The notes: generated by a model not told the origin, from the sequence alone. A DNA stretch of 64,000 nucleotides from Neocallimastix lanati (nom. inval.) (GCA_016946835.1 JACVTC010000152.1:145001-209000), one strand, 5' to 3'. Shown: positions 37,191-48,062, numbered from the stretch's first letter. Translations and numbers: made by a program.

Positions 37191-39641
37191 TTATTCTGTT
37201 GGTACTAAATTTGGTTTTCTTGCTAAACATACAACTGGGAAAACGCCTTGTTCTTTGGTTGAATTATTTATACCAAATCCCCAACCGTCTGAGTAAACTG
37301 CTTTAACAGTAATTATATCACCAATTTGTAATGTTAATTCGTCCAACTCACGAGCATCATAGCCCGCTATGACTTTTATATTTTCATCTGAACCATTTAA
37401 TAAACTATCTCGATCAACACCATTTAAAGTCGAGCCACGTTTTGATATACGCTTAGGATTAATATTATTATTTTCGTCAATTAGATCTTGTATTGAGTTA
37501 ATAACCTCTATACCTGTGAGATTTAATGAACTATCTAATTTATCAATTTGAAGACTACTTGGAAGATTTAATGAATTATTTTCATTTATGATTAAATGAC
37601 TATTTGTTTCGACTGGATTTCCTTGACTTTCTTTATTTTCTACTTTTTCTTCTTCTTCTGCTGCGGCCAATTTTGTAGAACCTAATAATTCTTTACTATC
37701 ATCTTCAATAGAAACTTTAGATTTATCGGATTCATTATCTGTATCATCATTTTCATCATTATTAGTGATATATAATGTCTTTTTAATATTATTTGGTTGT
37801 TTATGATTTTGAACTGTCGAAGATAATTCATTAGTATTGGTATTATTAACATTATTAGCATTAGAATTTGTATTATCTAAATGATTAGATACATTTTGTG
37901 TAGTTTGTGTAGTATTATTTGAATGTACAGAATTCAAAGTATTATATCCAGTATTTTGACTGTTTAATGTACCTTGGCTATTCATTGTACCAAAGTTTTG
38001 TTGCTGATTTAAAGGTTGTGGAGTTCCAAAGTTTTGATTTTGTTGGTTGATTATTGGCATTGGAGGTTGATAATTTGGATTATAATTTGGAGTATAATTC
38101 GATGATGGTATAGTTATATTATTATTTTGGAAATTATTTGTATTGCTTAATTGCATATTTAAGTTTGATGTTGTTGCTACTGGAGGTTGGTTAATATTTT
38201 GTTGATTCATGAATCCTATTCCATTTGGAGGAGGATACGTTTGATTTGGTGTAGGATACGTTTGATTTAGTGGAATTCCTTGATTCATGTTATTCATTAC
38301 AGGCATTATTTGTTGGCTTGTACTTATTGGTCCACTTCTTAAAGTGTTCATAGTTCCTATTGAATTCATTGAATGCATAGTACCTCCTCTAGAACTTAAA
38401 GTATTTGAAGTCATAGTTCCAAATCCATTTGACCTCACTGTACCAAATCCAGCATTTCTATTAAATGTATTTTGTTGTTGATTGGTTCCATCAATACTTC
38501 TATTTAATGAGGTTTCAGGATACCTACTTTTACTATTATTTAAAGCATTTTCTATTTGAGGAAGTGATGCTCCATATATTGGATCAACAAAATCATTATT
38601 TTGATTATTAGGCGAAGTTTTCCAAGGCAAATTAGAAAACAATTCTTCTTTTTCTTTTTCTTGGTTAAAACGACGACGACGATTTACAGTAACAAATACT
38701 ATGAGTGAAATAGCTACTGAAATGGAAACTACAGATAAAATCACAAAAGTTTTAGTTATACCATTATTATCATTATTAGTATCTTGGTGATTAGTTTGAT
38801 TATTTGAAATAATTGGACTAACTGTTGAAGCTTCTGTTTGTGTCGGAACAGAACTAATTTGTGATTGTGTTGTGGTTGCGATTATTGGCCTTCCTTTCTT
38901 ATATTCTAAAAAGAATGGAATATTCGATTCACGTTTTACAAACGAATTTGGTTTACTTATATCTCTATTAACATATTCTGGGATAGGATTATCGTTATTT
39001 ATTCCATTATTAGGACTAAAATTATCACCATTATTCATATCTCCATTCATATCATTATTACTATTATTATCTATATTAGGATTTGTATTATGTATTGGAT
39101 CTGGTAAACCTTTTGGTTGATTATTATTAAGATTTGTTTCACAGATTTGATAACCATCATCAGGTTTATCATTGTTTGTAAATTTTATATCTAATAAAAC
39201 TTCTGTTCCTGCATTTGGTGTATCATTCTTATCCAATTCATAACATATTCCATATTCATTGAAATTCGAACCTTCTATTGCAGTTATACCTTTTGGAACA
39301 CTTTTTAATGGTACATTCATTCTTATACTACAATTATTGGGTTGTGAATCATACATTCCTATTACGTTTATATTCGTTATAGCTGGTTTAGGGTTTTGTC
39401 CAAGCTTTTTGTACGCTAGATATCGATAACTAATATTTGTTTCATATTGATTCAAATTAAAATCTACAGGTAACCAATTATAATCAGGCTCTTGATTTGT
39501 TATTAAATCTTTACAACCTTTTATATCATTGTTAGTTATTTGTGAAGGACATTCCAAAACAGTTAATTCTATAATATATTGAGCATTTACTGCACCACAA
39601 AGCAATAAAGATAAAATTGTGCTATGGATTTTCATTTTCAA
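37191..39641 (-). CDS. Single-pass membrane protein with C-terminal SH3 domain
   Basis: Uninterrupted 816-residue ORF. Residues 1-20 are a signal peptide (basic start, then ILSLLLCGAVNAQ). The presumed extracellular part, residues about 21-295, has paired cysteines (ECPSQ, GCKD, NCS, GICYE, QICE) and N-glycosylation-type sites, ending in a Ser/Thr/Asn-rich stalk. A transmembrane helix lies at about 296-318 (FVILSVVSISVAISLIVFV), followed by the stop-transfer basic cluster NRRRR. The cytoplasmic part is Asn/Gln-rich and holds Gly-Thr-Met/Ser iterations (GFGTVRSNGFGTM, RGGTMHSM). Residues about 752-807 form an SH3 domain: VIAGYDARELDELTLQIGD, then DGWGFG, then QGVFPVVCL. The layout recalls fungal Fus1-type or Sho1-type membrane adaptors, but the ectodomain is not recognised. 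A role as a cell-surface adaptor is inference. Confidence 0.85.
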   Translation of the reverse strand: MKMKIHSTILSLLLCGAVNAQYIIELTVLECPSQITNNDIKGCKDLITNQEPDYNWLPVDFNLNQYETNISYRYLAYKKLGQNPKPAITNINVIGMYDSQPNNCSIRMNVPLKSVPKGITAIEGSNFNEYGICYELDKNDTPNAGTEVLLDIKFTNNDKPDDGYQICETNLNNNQPKGLPDPIHNTNPNIDNNSNNDMNGDMNNGDNFSPNNGINNDNPIPEYVNRDISKPNSFVKRESNIPFFLEYKKGRPIIATTTQSQISSVPTQTEASTVSPIISNNQTNHQDTNNDNNGITKTFVILSVVSISVAISLIVFVTVNRRRRFNQEKEKEELFSNLPWKTSPNNQNNDFVDPIYGASLPQIENALNNSKSRYPETSLNRSIDGTNQQQNTFNRNAGFGTVRSNGFGTMTSNTLSSRGGTMHSMNSIGTMNTLRSGPISTSQQIMPVMNNMNQGIPLNQTYPTPNQTYPPPNGIGFMNQQNINQPPVATTSNLNMQLSNTNNFQNNNITIPSSNYTPNYNPNYQPPMPIINQQNQNFGTPQPLNQQQNFGTMNSQGTLNSQNTGYNTLNSVHSNNTTQTTQNVSNHLDNTNSNANNVNNTNTNELSSTVQNHKQPNNIKKTLYITNNDENDDTDNESDKSKVSIEDDSKELLGSTKLAAAEEEEKVENKESQGNPVETNSHLIINENNSLNLPSSLQIDKLDSSLNLTGIEVINSIQDLIDENNNINPKRISKRGSTLNGVDRDSLLNGSDENIKVIAGYDARELDELTLQIGDIITVKAVYSDGWGFGINNSTKEQGVFPVVCLARKPNLVPTE

Positions 39642-40186
39642 TTTATTATTATTATGTTATTATAAGTATGGTTTATAGATTATAAAATCTATTTATAGTA
39701 TATTTTACTATAATAACGATATTCTATTAAATTTAATTCAATGTCTATTTCTGTATTTTTTTAATTTAATTTATTTATTTTATTTCATAAATTCTTTATA
39801 TATTATGTATTATTATGTAATTTATAAAATATACATTGTATTTTTAGTGGTATTTAATTGATTATTTTTATTGAAAATATATGATATTTCAATTTCTTTT
39901 CTTACTATATAAAAAGTAAAAATATGTTAATATTTTATATACAAATTATTATAAAGAAATATAATTGATTTTTTTTTATATTAATGAAATATAATAAAAT
40001 ATTATATACAAGGTTTGTTTTACTGTTTAATAATAGAAAATATTATTTAATATGTTATACACATTAAATAAAAAAAGGAAAAAAAAAGAGAAATTATAAA
40101 GGAATTTTGTTATTATTAATATTAATATAATATATTTTATCATTAATGAATTGACATTTTATAAGGATATCTTACCTAAATATCTA

Positions 40187-40217
<31 letters not shown>

Positions 40218-40676
40218 TTGAAATTATGTACGGAAATTGAAATATTTAAAAATATCTTAATATGATTTTAGATCAAATATATATGTTTCCTTTAATTGAT
40301 TTATTGTTTTTTAATACTCCTTATATTGTTTCGACTTTAATTATTATTATTATTATTTTTTTTTTATATATAGAATTAGTTCTTCATATATATATTATTT
40401 TTCTTTATTGTATTGTACTTTTACTATTAAAAAAAAGTATTTTTTGTTAAACTTTTTTAAATCTATAATACTTAGTATTTAATATATATATATTTATTTA
40501 AAATATAATAAATATTAAAGAAAATTTTTTTTAAAAAAAAAAAAAAAAACTGATAAATATATATATAGAAAGAACTAAAATTATTTAAATTACATAAATC
40601 TAATTTTTTTAAAATATAAAAAAAATATATATATATATAAATTTTAAAAGAATAAAGTGAAACTAGAAATAAAACA

Positions 40677-40713
<37 letters not shown>

Positions 40714-42540
40714 AATAAATAAAAAAAAATAAATAAAAAAAAAGAGATACAAAAATATAATATTAAAAATAAAATTTTAGTTAATTATAAGGAATTAATA
40801 TAAAATTAATATTTGGTTGATATAATTTAATAATAAAAAACAAATAAAAAAAAAAGAGAAAATAAATAATAGTAATAACAAATAATATATTTATTATTCT
40901 AAATAATTAATGCCTATAAATAAGTAATTATTTGTTTTATATGCCAAAAAAATAGCTATATAGGGTTTATTTAATTATAATATATTATACTATATATTAT
41001 TTATATTTTGTGTAAGTATAAATAAATTAAATTTAGTATAGTTTAAATCTAATGAAAATTCATATATATATTAAAATTATACATTATTATATATAAATAT
41101 TTTTATTAAAACAAAATTTAAAAAAAAAAAAGGTTAACTACGAATTAAGAATAAAAAGCTCATATAATAACTTATAAAAGGCATATAAACGATGTTTTAA
41201 TTATGGTTGAATATATATCATTGATGTATTTAGTATTATTATTCTATTAAAATTTAAATTATTTAATAAAGGTCATGTTTATGTCATTTGGTAATATTAA
41301 TAAATAGTTGTATAAGTGTTTTAATATTAAAAATAATAAAAAGAATTTTATATAAATGTTATATGATATTAAAAAAAATAATAAAAAGAAATTTATTAAA
41401 TTTTAATGATAAAGAAAGCATTAGATATCTATTTGTAATACAATTTAAATTTTATTATATTAAATGTAATATATATTGCAACATATTAAAAATATATTCA
41501 ATATTAAATTATATTAAATAAATTACTATTATTTCAAAAAAATTTTTTTTAAAAAAAAAAAATGATAAATGTTTTATTATTATTATTATTAATGGAAAAT
41601 ATTAATATTCAATATTATTTATAAAAATTCCTATAATAAAATATTATACATTTATATTGTATTAAGTTGAATTCTATCAATGATTAGTTTAATTTTATAT
41701 TAAATATAAGTTATTTTAACTTATTATTATATTATTCATTATATTTTAATTTAAAGATAAAACTTTATAAATTATATATTAAACTATTAGATATAAAAAA
41801 CAATAAAACAATAAAAATATAATTAATTATTTATAGTAAATATGTTAATTAATTTTAATATATTGTGTAATATTAATTAATAAATTCTTATCAAATTTAT
41901 TATTAATTAACGTTCGATTATAGAAGCTGCCGTTCAAATATTAAGAAAATGGTAACCATAAAAACTATAATTTAGTAATTTCTAAATTTTATTTTAATAG
42001 TTTCGATTATATAATTTATTTTTGCATGTACGTTATTATTACTATTACTATTATTATTCTCAGTAGTAGTATTTTTATAGTTATTTTTCTTTGATATGAT
42101 AAAAATATTAATGACAGCTGTTTATCTTATGGATTGATTTTATTTATTAAAGTTATTGTGGTATTGTTGAAAAATCATGAAAAATACTGTATAAAAATGT
42201 CTCTTTTTAACTGCAATGATATTCTATTGTACCATAGTAAATTATATAATTATTATTTTGAATTAATGTTATAAATTTTTTTTTACAGGAATTAATCATA
42301 GATAAATATTTATAATTATCTATATTATTAATTTTTATATCAAATATAATTTTTTTTTAATTAATATATGATTCCGTGTAACAATACTATACTAATTAAA
42401 AAAATTATTTAAATATGAATGGATGAAAATATAATAAATTAGATAAATGTTCTAATATATAACAATAAAAAAGCAATAAAATTATTTATATAATAATTAA
42501 AGTTTAAATATTAAAATTTTAATAATGTGTATTCAATAAA
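39642..42540. other. 2.9-kb gene-free AT-rich region
   Basis: No gene is supported. There are A/T runs (40535-40549, 40678-40710), (TA)n tracts near 40190-40210 and low-complexity DNA. The reading frames at 40262-40450 and 41288-41521 are short, AT-driven and show no family features. Confidence 0.75.
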
Positions 42541-42694
42541 ATGGCAAATACAAGGTTTTACAAAAAATTGGTCATTAATATACTTATGAGGGAATTCCTG
42601 GCATATAGGTTCGTGTGTCATTTCGAAAATTTTTATTACATAAATTTGTATTTTGTTGTAGTGCATTTTGGAAAACATGGCGTAGTATTAAAAT

Positions 42695-42739
42695 GTTGCA
42701 TTTCCCCAAGTTGCTTTTCGCCAGGTTGCATTTCGACAA
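42695..42739 (-). repeat. Three tandem 15-bp units (reverse orientation)
   Basis: GTTGCATTTCCCCAA, GTTGCTTTTCGCCAG and GTTGCATTTCGACAA follow one another without gaps. They are reverse-complement variants of TTGGCGAAATGCAAC. Confidence 0.85.
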
Positions 42740-42844
42740 GTAGAGTATTAATATAAATAAAATGAATAAATAAATAAATATTAATTCAAAGTATATTTTT
42801 TTTAAAATTGTTTTTATGCGATATTAATAATATTTAATTTTATT

Positions 42845-42880
<36 letters not shown>

Positions 42881-42884
<4 letters not shown>

Positions 42885-43330
42885 CTATCCCTTGTAAGTC
42901 TTGATCATATCATCCCAGCCACAACAGACAACTAATATCAGACAAACTTTATATCGGGTGTATCAGGATACAACAAAGTGCTCCCATGCCATACCATTTC
43001 GGTGTCGACGCTCTCAGTCATGGATTACAGAACCACAAGATTTGGAGATGATGGATACGGCAAGCCACAACCACATACACTATAACATTATTATTTATTT
43101 ACTACATTACCTTTCTCCAAATTAGGAAATCTATCCTAACACGTGATGAACACGCAGATACATTAACTAATGAGGATTTACAATACGCAGGAATCACCCC
43201 GCTTCAGGCAATGTATACGTACAACTGAGAAGCACGATCATAGTGTAGACGATGACTTGTTCGATTTAGGGTTAGGCTGTCAAATGGATTATAATGGGTG
43301 GTAAGGTGGAATCGAATTTTATTTATTGAT
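42881..43330 (-). mobile_element. Second poly(A)-ended non-LTR retrotransposon-like fragment
   Basis: A GC-richer island that begins right after a T-run (42848-42880), i.e. the minus strand ends ...GGGATAGTCT plus poly(A). On the minus strand 'TGAGAGCGTCGACACCG' then 'TGGTATGGC' (43003-42979) matches the corresponding block of the island at 22137-22487, and both then contain 'ATACACCC'. No open reading frame of useful length. The upstream boundary near 43330 is approximate. Confidence 0.45.
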
Positions 43331-43353
43331 TTATTTATTTAATAATTTTCAAT

Positions 43354-43445
43354 TTGGCGAAATGCCACATTTTTTTAATACGCCACGTGCTTTCAAAAAA
43401 TTGGCGAAATGCAATCTAGCGAAATGCAATTTGGCGAAATGCCCC
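43354..43445 (+). repeat. 15-bp TTGGCGAAATGCAAT repeats (forward)
   Basis: A single unit lies at 43354-43368. Three tandem units follow at 43401-43415, 43416-43430 and 43431-43445 (TTGGCGAAATGCAAT, CTAGCGAAATGCAAT, TTGGCGAAATGCCCC). Lone variants lie at 43986-44000, 44050-44064 (reverse) and 44712-44726. Confidence 0.85.
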
Positions 43446-43659
43446 ACACCCATTTCGACATAATTTATGTATAATCATCATAAATTTTTGTACAATGTGT
43501 ATAATATATGTAATACGCCACTATTTTCAACGTATATTTTTATTTATTGTATTTTAACATTAAAAAATAAAATAAAAACTAAAAAAAGAATAAATAAAAG
43601 AATAAATAAGTTTTCTGTTAAGAATTTTATTTTTATTTTACTTTATTATTTATTTTTTT

Positions 43660-43860
43660 TTTATTTTTTGTTTATTTTTTTTATTTTTTATTTATTTTTT
43701 TTATTTTTTATTTATTTTTTTTATTTTTTATTTATTTTTTTTATTTTTTATTTTACTTTATTATTTATTTTTTTTTTTATTTTTTATTTATTTATTTTTT
43801 TTTTAATATTTTTTATTTTATTACTTTATTATTTATTTTTTTTTTTTTTTTACTGTAAAT
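43660..43860. repeat. T-rich 20-bp minisatellite
   Basis: 'ttattttttatttatttttt' repeats about four times with period 20 (about 43671-43750), flanked by looser T-rich copies. The reading frame across it is an artefact. Confidence 0.85.
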
Positions 43861-44242
43861 GTTATTAAAATAAAAAAAAAAAAAAAAAAAAAAAATAAAA
43901 ATAAAAATAAATTTAACCCTATTCCTATTCATTTATTTTTATAAGCCACATTGTAATACATGAATAAATGATCAAACATAAATTATGTCGAAATGCAATA
44001 CTCCCCTACGAATAATCAATCTGCTAACTAAATACTATTACCGAATGTGGTTCATTTCGCCAATTTTTAAAATACAAATTTTCAATACGCCATTTATTTT
44101 TAATGGCTTGTAAATTTTTTGTTAACGCCATAAAAAATTTAATACAATTAATTTTAAAATAAATAAATGTATAAATTAATAAATAAATAGATAAATAAAT
44201 AAAGAATATAATAATAAAAATATATAAAATAAAATAAAAAAA

Positions 44243-44440
44243 AATAAATAGTAGAATATGAATATAAAGTAGAGATTGAATAAAATAAAATAAAATAAAT
44301 AGTAGAATATTAAAAGTAGAATATTAAAAATAAAGTACAGATTGAATAAAATAAAATAAAATAAAATAAAATAAATAGTAGAATATTAAAAGTAGAATAT
44401 TAAAAATAAAGTACAGATTGAATAAAATAAAATAAAATAA
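44243..44440. repeat. Minisatellite related to 30821-30890
   Basis: One unit at about 44243-44290 contains 'atgaatataaagtagagatt'. Two longer units of about 88 bp follow (44296-44440), with 'agtagaatattaaa' doubled before 'aataaagtacagattgaata'. The units are joined by (AAAAT)n. Confidence 0.8.
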
Positions 44441-44523
44441 AATAATTTTTTAATAACATTTAAATAAAAGAATTATTATTAATAACATTTATATTTTTAA
44501 TAACATTTAAATAAAAGGGGAGA

Positions 44524-44568
44524 GTTGCATTTCCCCAAGTTGCTTTTCGCCAGGTTGCATTTCGACAA
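44524..44568 (-). repeat. Three tandem 15-bp units (reverse), second copy
   Basis: Identical to the array at 42695-42739 over all 45 bases. It is the start of the second copy of the 160-bp direct repeat. Confidence 0.85.
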
Positions 44569-45116
44569 GTAGAGTATTGATATAAATAAATGAATAAATA
44601 AATAAATATTAATTCAAAATATATTTTTTTTAAAATTGTTTTTATGCGATATTAATAATAATTAATTTTATTTATTTATATTTTTATTTTTTAAAAATAT
44701 CTTAAGCCACATTTTGCGAAATGCACACCTCCCCAATTAATTGTTTAAATTTAATTTTTATTTAAAATATTTCAAATATTTTTTTTAATATTTCACTATT
44801 TGAATATGAAGCTTTAATATCTAACTGCATTAAATTCCATTTGAGTTAAGATGCTAAAGCAATAGTTTTAGACTATCTAAGCTAAGAGACTGCGAATAAG
44901 TTGGTTCATAATTTATTCTGAGTGAAGTCCTTGGTCGTTTAATTAGTTGTTTAGGGGTAGTTTTATATTTTTTATTAGAACTTTTATTATTTATCTTATT
45001 ATTACTTTTCAAGGGAAGAATATTAGGGGAGTACGATTTTGAATTGATTATTTAGAAGGAATTGAACAATTTTTATCAAAATAAATAAAACCCTTATTTT
45101 CATTTTCAAAATTTGA

Positions 45117-45173
<57 letters not shown>

Positions 45174-45689
45174 ATATACTCATTTTTTGAATACCATGAT
45201 CAATTGACATATTATTATTATTGATTGTGGAGTCAAATATATCTTCTTTTAGATTTGAACATGATCCTGATAGAAAACAATTTTTATTATTAGTAGTTAA
45301 TTATTTTTATTTGAAGTGTAATACAATTTTTCAATAGAAGGAATATTTTTACTGTAAATGACATCGTCATGATTAATTCTTTTATTCATTGTTTTTTCAT
45401 TATTATTAGTATAATATTCAATTATGCAATTGTATGTAATTTTACAATAATTGTCATTATTTTTTAATTTTTCATTTGCTTTTGAAGCAGATGGAGACTG
45501 TTCTTCAAATATAACTTCATTGACCAAGAAAATACTGTAATTTGCTGATTCCATAATTATATAGTAATGAGATTAATTATTGAATCCAAGAAAAATGCCC
45601 TTGACTCCTTTACTGTAGACCTTGACACTTTTATGAAAATAATCTTTGTAATGTGTTATGCAACCAAAAAATCTTTTAAATATTTAATT

Positions 45690-46050
45690 TAAACTTTTTT
45701 ATTGTAAAAAATTTCATTATAAATATTATTATCTATTCTTTTGTGAGGAGTGATATTATATAATATATTTATGTAATTCATGACATGGTCCCAAAATTCT
45801 AAACTCATTTGAGCCCATCTAAGTAGAGTTCTAGCACAGTTAACAATTGTATAATTAAAGCATTCTGCTGATCCATTATTTTGGCGATTGTTGAGAAGAG
45901 AGTATGTTTTTACAATTCCATGTTTTTTACAGTAGTTTATGATTTTTCCATTTTCATATTTGGTTCCATGATCAGTATGGAAAGACCTTATATTATGTTT
46001 GAATTGAACCTTTAAATAGGTAAAGAAATTTATAGTGATTCTTGGAACTT
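45690..46050 (-). pseudogene. Copia integrase core, one open stretch with D-35-E spacing
   Basis: About 118 codons are open on the minus strand. FHTDHGTKYENGK gives the second catalytic aspartate and NNGSAE the glutamate, separated by exactly 35 residues. CARTLLRWAQMSLEFWDHVM, then NYINILYNITP, is the usual copia segment downstream. Frameshifts before and after make the enzyme non-functional. Confidence 0.8.
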
Positions 46051-46642
46051 CCTTTTTTATTTTTTATTAAGAAAATCCATAATTTTCTACTAACTTAATT
46101 TATTAATATAAGAATGTATTTCTTACCAGTCCATGAAATAATGCTGATGAGTCTCATTACTTCAGAATGAATAATTTCTAAGATTTGGGTAGTTTTAGAT
46201 GCTTCACCTGTGAATTTCAATTAAACTTTGCAATCTTACAATTAATTTATTTGGTTGGTTTAATATCATGCACTCTTAAGTATTTGTTAAGATTATCATG
46301 AAAGAAATGTACAAGTCTTCCATGTCACACAAAAGATTAGATTGGTCATTGATATTAATTTCCTTTTTTTCTTTATTGACGATACATATATTTGAGAATG
46401 ATACTTTTTAACTTTAATTATGTTTCTATTATCTGATTCAAAAGTACCTAAAATCATTTTCTTTTTATTACTGCTTTTAAACTTTAAAGTGAAGCATGCA
46501 TTATTATTTCAACTTCTTAAATTATTAAACATTCCATTATTAATTAATTTTATATCACTCAAAATGGTTTTGGTGACATTTTAGAATATAAGATGTTGTC
46601 AAGTTTTAGGAAATGACCGATAGTATGTGCTGAGCAACTAAC

Positions 46643-47173
46643 TCAGCCTTCAAATTCACAGAGAGAGTTGTCAGCGCATCTCAGAACCACTTTTTTCTCT
46701 TGGTTATTTATCAAAATGGTCTTGTTGTTGGTTAAATGTTCAGATGTATTAATATCAAAAATCCAGACATCATGATTTTCTTGCTGATTGGGAATAAAAG
46801 GTTCATTTTGTACGTTCTGAACATTATTAAATTTTTCTGTTTTAATTTGAGTATTTTTGGGAATTTTAAAATAGTTCATTTCATCTTGATACATGGTTTC
46901 TGAACTATCAAGAAATTTTCCAGTTTCTGACGATTGTTGGTTATATTGAATATTATACATTGACTTTCTTTTATTTTTCTTTTGATTTCCTTTGTTGGAG
47001 CTCTTTCTTTTTGATTTAGACTTCTTGTCATTTTTGATGTAATTATTTTTAATTTTATCCTTACTTTTATTGTTATCCTTGTTTTTATTAGTAAAGTCAT
47101 TATAGTAATACTTATAAATTTCAGGATATACGTTTTCAAAGCTGATAATAGAGCTACTAAAAATCATCATCAT
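46643..47173 (-). pseudogene. Copia gag C-terminus and protease fragment
   Basis: 176-codon frame. It begins gag-like, has a very basic Lys/Asn-rich middle (NKKKSKRK-type clusters) and ends with VWIFDINTSEHLTNNKTIL. That tail aligns with the copia protease start W-I-L-D-S-G-A-S-x-H-M-T. The catalytic DSG is DIN here and no CCHC zinc knuckle precedes it, so protease activity is not expected. Copia protein families normally have both. Confidence 0.65.
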
Positions 47174-47929
47174 AATAATGAAGAATTTATAGATTTAGAC
47201 AATATTATCAAATCTAATTCTAACGATAGAGAAATTGCATATTTTTCAAAATCAAAATTTTACCATATTTGCAATATTTCTGGACAGGTAATTGATAATA
47301 TGGTGAATTTCCCTCAAAAAGTAGTTTTCCAGATCGTTAATTTCATCTTCTTTAGCTACAACTTGGAAGATAAGAGGAAGAGCTAAATATAAAAATTTGA
47401 CTTTTTCTAATTTATCTATGTTTACATTCAGATAATTCAGTTTTTAGAAAATTTCAAGTGTATTGGTGACAACTTCTTTACATTCATATATCCTTTTTGC
47501 TTTGATGGAAACATCATTTTTTTTTTAGTAGATATTAGACATCATCAGACCTTCTTCTTCTGTACTTAATTTTAATTTTTTTCCATGACAACGAAAGCTG
47601 TTGTTAAACCTTTAATTTTTCGGACCACCTCATGTGAAACATTAGTACTAATGACCTTTTTTTTTAATTTCTAGATATACTGTCTTTCAAGGTCTCTAAC
47701 AGTATTAAGATTTGGAATAACTGTTCTCCAAATTCCAACAATTTGTTGTTCAAGAATGCCAGTAATATCGGATCTGGCGTTATCTAAAACGTCATTAGAT
47801 TCAAGAATGTTTTCAATGACAAAATACCATTCCTCATAATTATTTTTATATGAGGAGATTAATAAAGAGACTTTATTTAATTTTTATTAAAAATATTTCA
47901 AATAATTTTTTTTATATTTTATTGACTTC

Positions 47930-48062
47930 AACATAATAAAATAAAATAAAACAAAATAAAACAAAAAACAAAATAAAACAAAAAAAAAAAAAAAAAAACA
48001 AAAAAAAAAAAAGAACAAAAAAAAAAAAAAAAAAACAAAAAAAAAAAAAAAAAGAAAAAACG
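47930..48062. repeat. A-rich (AAAACAAAAT)n-like tract
   Basis: 'aaaataaaacaaaataaaac' iterations pass into A-runs with single C or G. They separate the copia relic from the ankyrin remains. Confidence 0.85.

Larger units (their letters stand above)
42692..44685. mobile_element. Unclassified element bounded by a 160-bp direct repeat
   Basis: A direct repeat of about 160 bp sits at 42692-42850 and 44521-44685. It starts with three 15-bp units, then 'tagagtatt.atataaata' and (AAAT)n, 'attcaaa.tatatttttttt' and 'tttttatgcgatattaata'. The copies differ at only a few positions. Between them lie a LINE-like tail, forward 15-bp units and minisatellites. The geometry resembles a pair of long terminal repeats or a segmental duplication. 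No ORF encoding a transposase or polymerase is present. Confidence 0.45.
44780..47920 (-). mobile_element. Ty1/copia retrotransposon, decayed and truncated in RT
   Basis: Minus-strand order is gag, protease, integrase, start of reverse transcriptase, as in copia. Gag-like readings (DITGILEQQIVGIWRTVIP, then LNTVRDLERQYI) lie at about 47800-47670. Gag/protease is at 47173-46643 and the integrase core at about 46050-45690. Integrase end readings such as GIFLGF run into 45554-45297. RT beginnings are at about 45000-44800 (NYEPTYSQSLSLDSLKLLL, then QLDIKASYSNSE, which matches copia QLDVK-A-F-L-NG). RT then stops at the junction with the 15-bp-repeat element near 44780. Stops and frameshifts occur throughout. 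A 52-nt poly(T) run (45121-45173) interrupts it. No LTR pair is visible. Confidence 0.75.

Noticed and set aside
41288-41521. 77-residue Ile/Lys-rich frame
   Set aside because: Composition equals local A/T DNA, with no homology features, conserved start context or neighbours to support it.
43264-43276. Telomere-like TTAGGGTTAGG
   Set aside because: Fewer than two units, inside a retroelement-like island, with no array nearby.
42695-43445. CRISPR array
   Set aside because: The 15-bp units are directly adjacent without spacers, and the genome is eukaryotic.
43467-43868. 133-residue Phe/Tyr/Leu-rich frame
   Set aside because: The T-rich minisatellite accounts for most of it; no domain, and the composition is that of the DNA repeat.
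44749-47920. LTR pair of the minus-strand copia element ('aatatttcaaat' words at both ends)
   Set aside because: Similarity is about 45 nt of A/T-rich sequence, and at 44755-44800 it overlaps decayed RT coding sequence.
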